Of a stretch of 32,740 nt of DNA, positions 31,758 through 32,740 are shown in pieces (positions within the stretch are counted from its first letter, which is position 1; each line of letters opens with the position of its first letter). The notes beneath the pieces are model-generated. The model worked only from the letters and a program-made list of their open reading frames with translations, made no database searches and was not told the origin of the DNA. The translations under genes and the position numbers were made by a program. The DNA is from CAJWPI01 sp964571215 (GTDB lineage: Bacteria; Pseudomonadota; Gammaproteobacteria; Magnimaribacterales; Magnimaribacteraceae). The stretch lies in contig CAZMZZ010000017.1 in assembly GCA_964571215.1 (NCBI GenBank), positions 1 through 32,740 of the forward strand, written 5' to 3'.

Positions 31758-32432
31758 ATGGATAACTCAGTTATAGATTTATTTCTAAATGCAAGCTTTA
31801 TAGTCCAGTCTGTTATTACGCTTCTGCTAATAGCCTCTATCTTGTCATGGATGGTGATTTTTGAAAGATGGCTTTACATTCAAAGATCAGAAGAAGAGTT
31901 CTCTGATTTTGAAGAAATGTTTTGGTCAGATATAGGTGTAGAGAAAATTATGGAAATTAGAAAAGAGGAAGGCCATATTCCCTTAGGAGCAGAAAGCATT
32001 TTTCAATCAGGTTACTTAGATTATAAGAAATACAAGTCTCAAAACCTTGAATCAGATTTGATACTAGAAAGTGTTCAAAGAAGTATGCGTGTTTCACTAA
32101 ACCAAGAGCAAACCTTATTAGAGAAAAATCTTCCATTTTTAGCTACTGTAGCCTCATCTAGCCCTTATATAGGTTTATTTGGTACAGTCTGGGGGATTAT
32201 GAATTCCTTTAGGGGCTTGGTAGAAGCAAATCAAGCTACACTTACAGCAGTTGCTCCAGGAATTTCTGAAGCTCTAATAGCTACCGCTGTTGGATTGTTT
32301 GCTGCAATTCCTGCTTTAATCGCTTACAACAGGTTTGCATCTAAGATAGATGCTCTGATTTCTCTATATGAAAGTTTTATTGAGGAGTTTTCATCAGTTT
32401 TAAATAGAGAAGAGCGTAAGAATAAGGCATGA
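31758..32432 (+). CDS. tolQ: Tol-Pal system motor subunit TolQ
   Basis: TolQ with TolR forms the proton-driven motor in the inner membrane that energises outer-membrane constriction at division. The 224 residues have three membrane segments: about 13-33, and two in the C-terminal half including LPFLATVASSSPYIGLFGTV and ISEALIATAVGLFAAIPALI. The cytoplasmic region between TM1 and TM2 is charged. Length is close to E. coli TolQ (230). Placement after ybgC and before tolR distinguishes it from ExbB and MotA. Its stop overlaps the tolR ATG. Confidence 0.96.
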   Translation: MDNSVIDLFLNASFIVQSVITLLLIASILSWMVIFERWLYIQRSEEEFSDFEEMFWSDIGVEKIMEIRKEEGHIPLGAESIFQSGYLDYKKYKSQNLESDLILESVQRSMRVSLNQEQTLLEKNLPFLATVASSSPYIGLFGTVWGIMNSFRGLVEANQATLTAVAPGISEALIATAVGLFAAIPALIAYNRFASKIDALISLYESFIEEFSSVLNREERKNKA

Positions 32433-32740
32433 GGAAGAGAAAGTTAGTTTCAGATATAAATGTAGTTCCTTACATAGATGTCATGCTAGTTCTATTGGTT
32501 GTTTTTATGGTATCAGCACCCTTGATGGTACAAGGAATACTTCTAAATCTCCCAGAGGCTTCAAATGAACCTTTACCAAGAGAACAACAAGATCCACTTA
32601 TTATTTCAGTAGATTCTAAAGGGCAATTTTTTTTGGAAATTCAATCTAGTAAGAACGAACCTCTTGGTCTTATGCAACTTTCAGAAAAAATTTCTAGCAT
32701 TCTTAAAAGTAATCCTTCTCTACAGGTAGTTGTCAGAGGA
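32429..32740 (+). CDS. tolR: Tol-Pal system protein TolR, 5' part
   Basis: The window ends after 104 codons, so the C-terminus is missing. The start ATG at 32429 overlaps the tolQ TGA (ATGA). Visible are the short cytoplasmic N-terminus MRKRKLVSDINVVP, one membrane segment YIDVMLVLLVVFMVSAPLMV with the proton-carrying Asp 17, and the start of the periplasmic domain (NLPEASNEPLP). This is the normal partner of TolQ; tolA, tolB and pal would be expected beyond the window. Confidence 0.95.
   Translation, partial: MRKRKLVSDINVVPYIDVMLVLLVVFMVSAPLMVQGILLNLPEASNEPLPREQQDPLIISVDSKGQFFLEIQSSKNEPLGLMQLSEKISSILKSNPSLQVVVRG

Noticed and set aside
1..32740. CRISPR arrays, tRNA or rRNA genes, insertion sequences, prophage or integrase genes
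   Set aside because: No regularly spaced repeats, no cloverleaf-like sequence with a CCA end and no transposase or integrase motifs were seen in the small gaps or on either strand.

Overview
The window is a dense, low-G+C (roughly one third G+C by eye) stretch of a bacterial chromosome. It carries 36 complete protein genes, 2 partial ones at the edges, and no stretch without a gene longer than about 120 bases. Gene content and order are gammaproteobacterial: a division and cell-wall (dcw) cluster, rpsF-rpsR-rplI-dnaB, pyrG-kdsA-eno-ftsB-ispD-ispF-surE-pcm, pncC-recA with a gamma-type SOS box, and aspS-yebC-ybgC-tolQ-tolR. Low G+C, frequent ATGA-type overlaps, few terminators and the loss of many usual neighbour genes suggest a streamlined, probably marine, gammaproteobacterium (SAR86-like lineages come to mind). 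That placement is inference; no marker here proves it.

Layout. 1-14053 is a rearranged dcw cluster: ftsQ (3' end)-ftsA-ftsZ, then ftsI-murE-murF-mraY-murD-ftsW-murG-murC-ddl. The block ftsQAZ, which normally follows ddl, lies in front of ftsI. 14038-16903 is rpsF-rpsR-rplI-dnaB with a good sigma-70 promoter inside the end of ddl and a structured leader. 16989-24700 is pyrG-kdsA-eno-ftsB-ispD-ispF-surE-pcm-DUF368, and 24697-26712 is fdxA(-), pncC, recA. Together these two match the Pseudomonas-type block minus truD, nlpD, rpoS and mutS. 26715-32740 is proS(-), then fmdB-like-aspS-yebC-[PD-(D/E)XK nuclease]-ybgC-tolQ-tolR (cut by the window end).

How the genes work together. Most build and split the envelope: meso-DAP-type peptidoglycan precursors (murC-F, ddl, mraY, murG), septal synthesis and the divisome (ftsW, ftsI, ftsB, ftsQ, ftsA, ftsZ), Kdo for LPS (kdsA), isoprenoid precursors (ispD, ispF), recycling of the undecaprenyl-phosphate carrier (DUF368/PopT) and outer-membrane constriction (tolQR). 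The rest is translation, replication and repair.

Most notable points: a PD-(D/E)XK, Hjc-like nuclease sits exactly where ruvCAB normally lies; prolyl-tRNA synthetase has lost its editing (INS) domain; ribosomal protein S6 carries a charged tail of about 97 residues; the FmdB-family protein upstream of aspS has lost every zinc-ribbon cysteine; the dcw cluster is permuted; and the rpsF leader can fold to hide its own ribosome-binding site.
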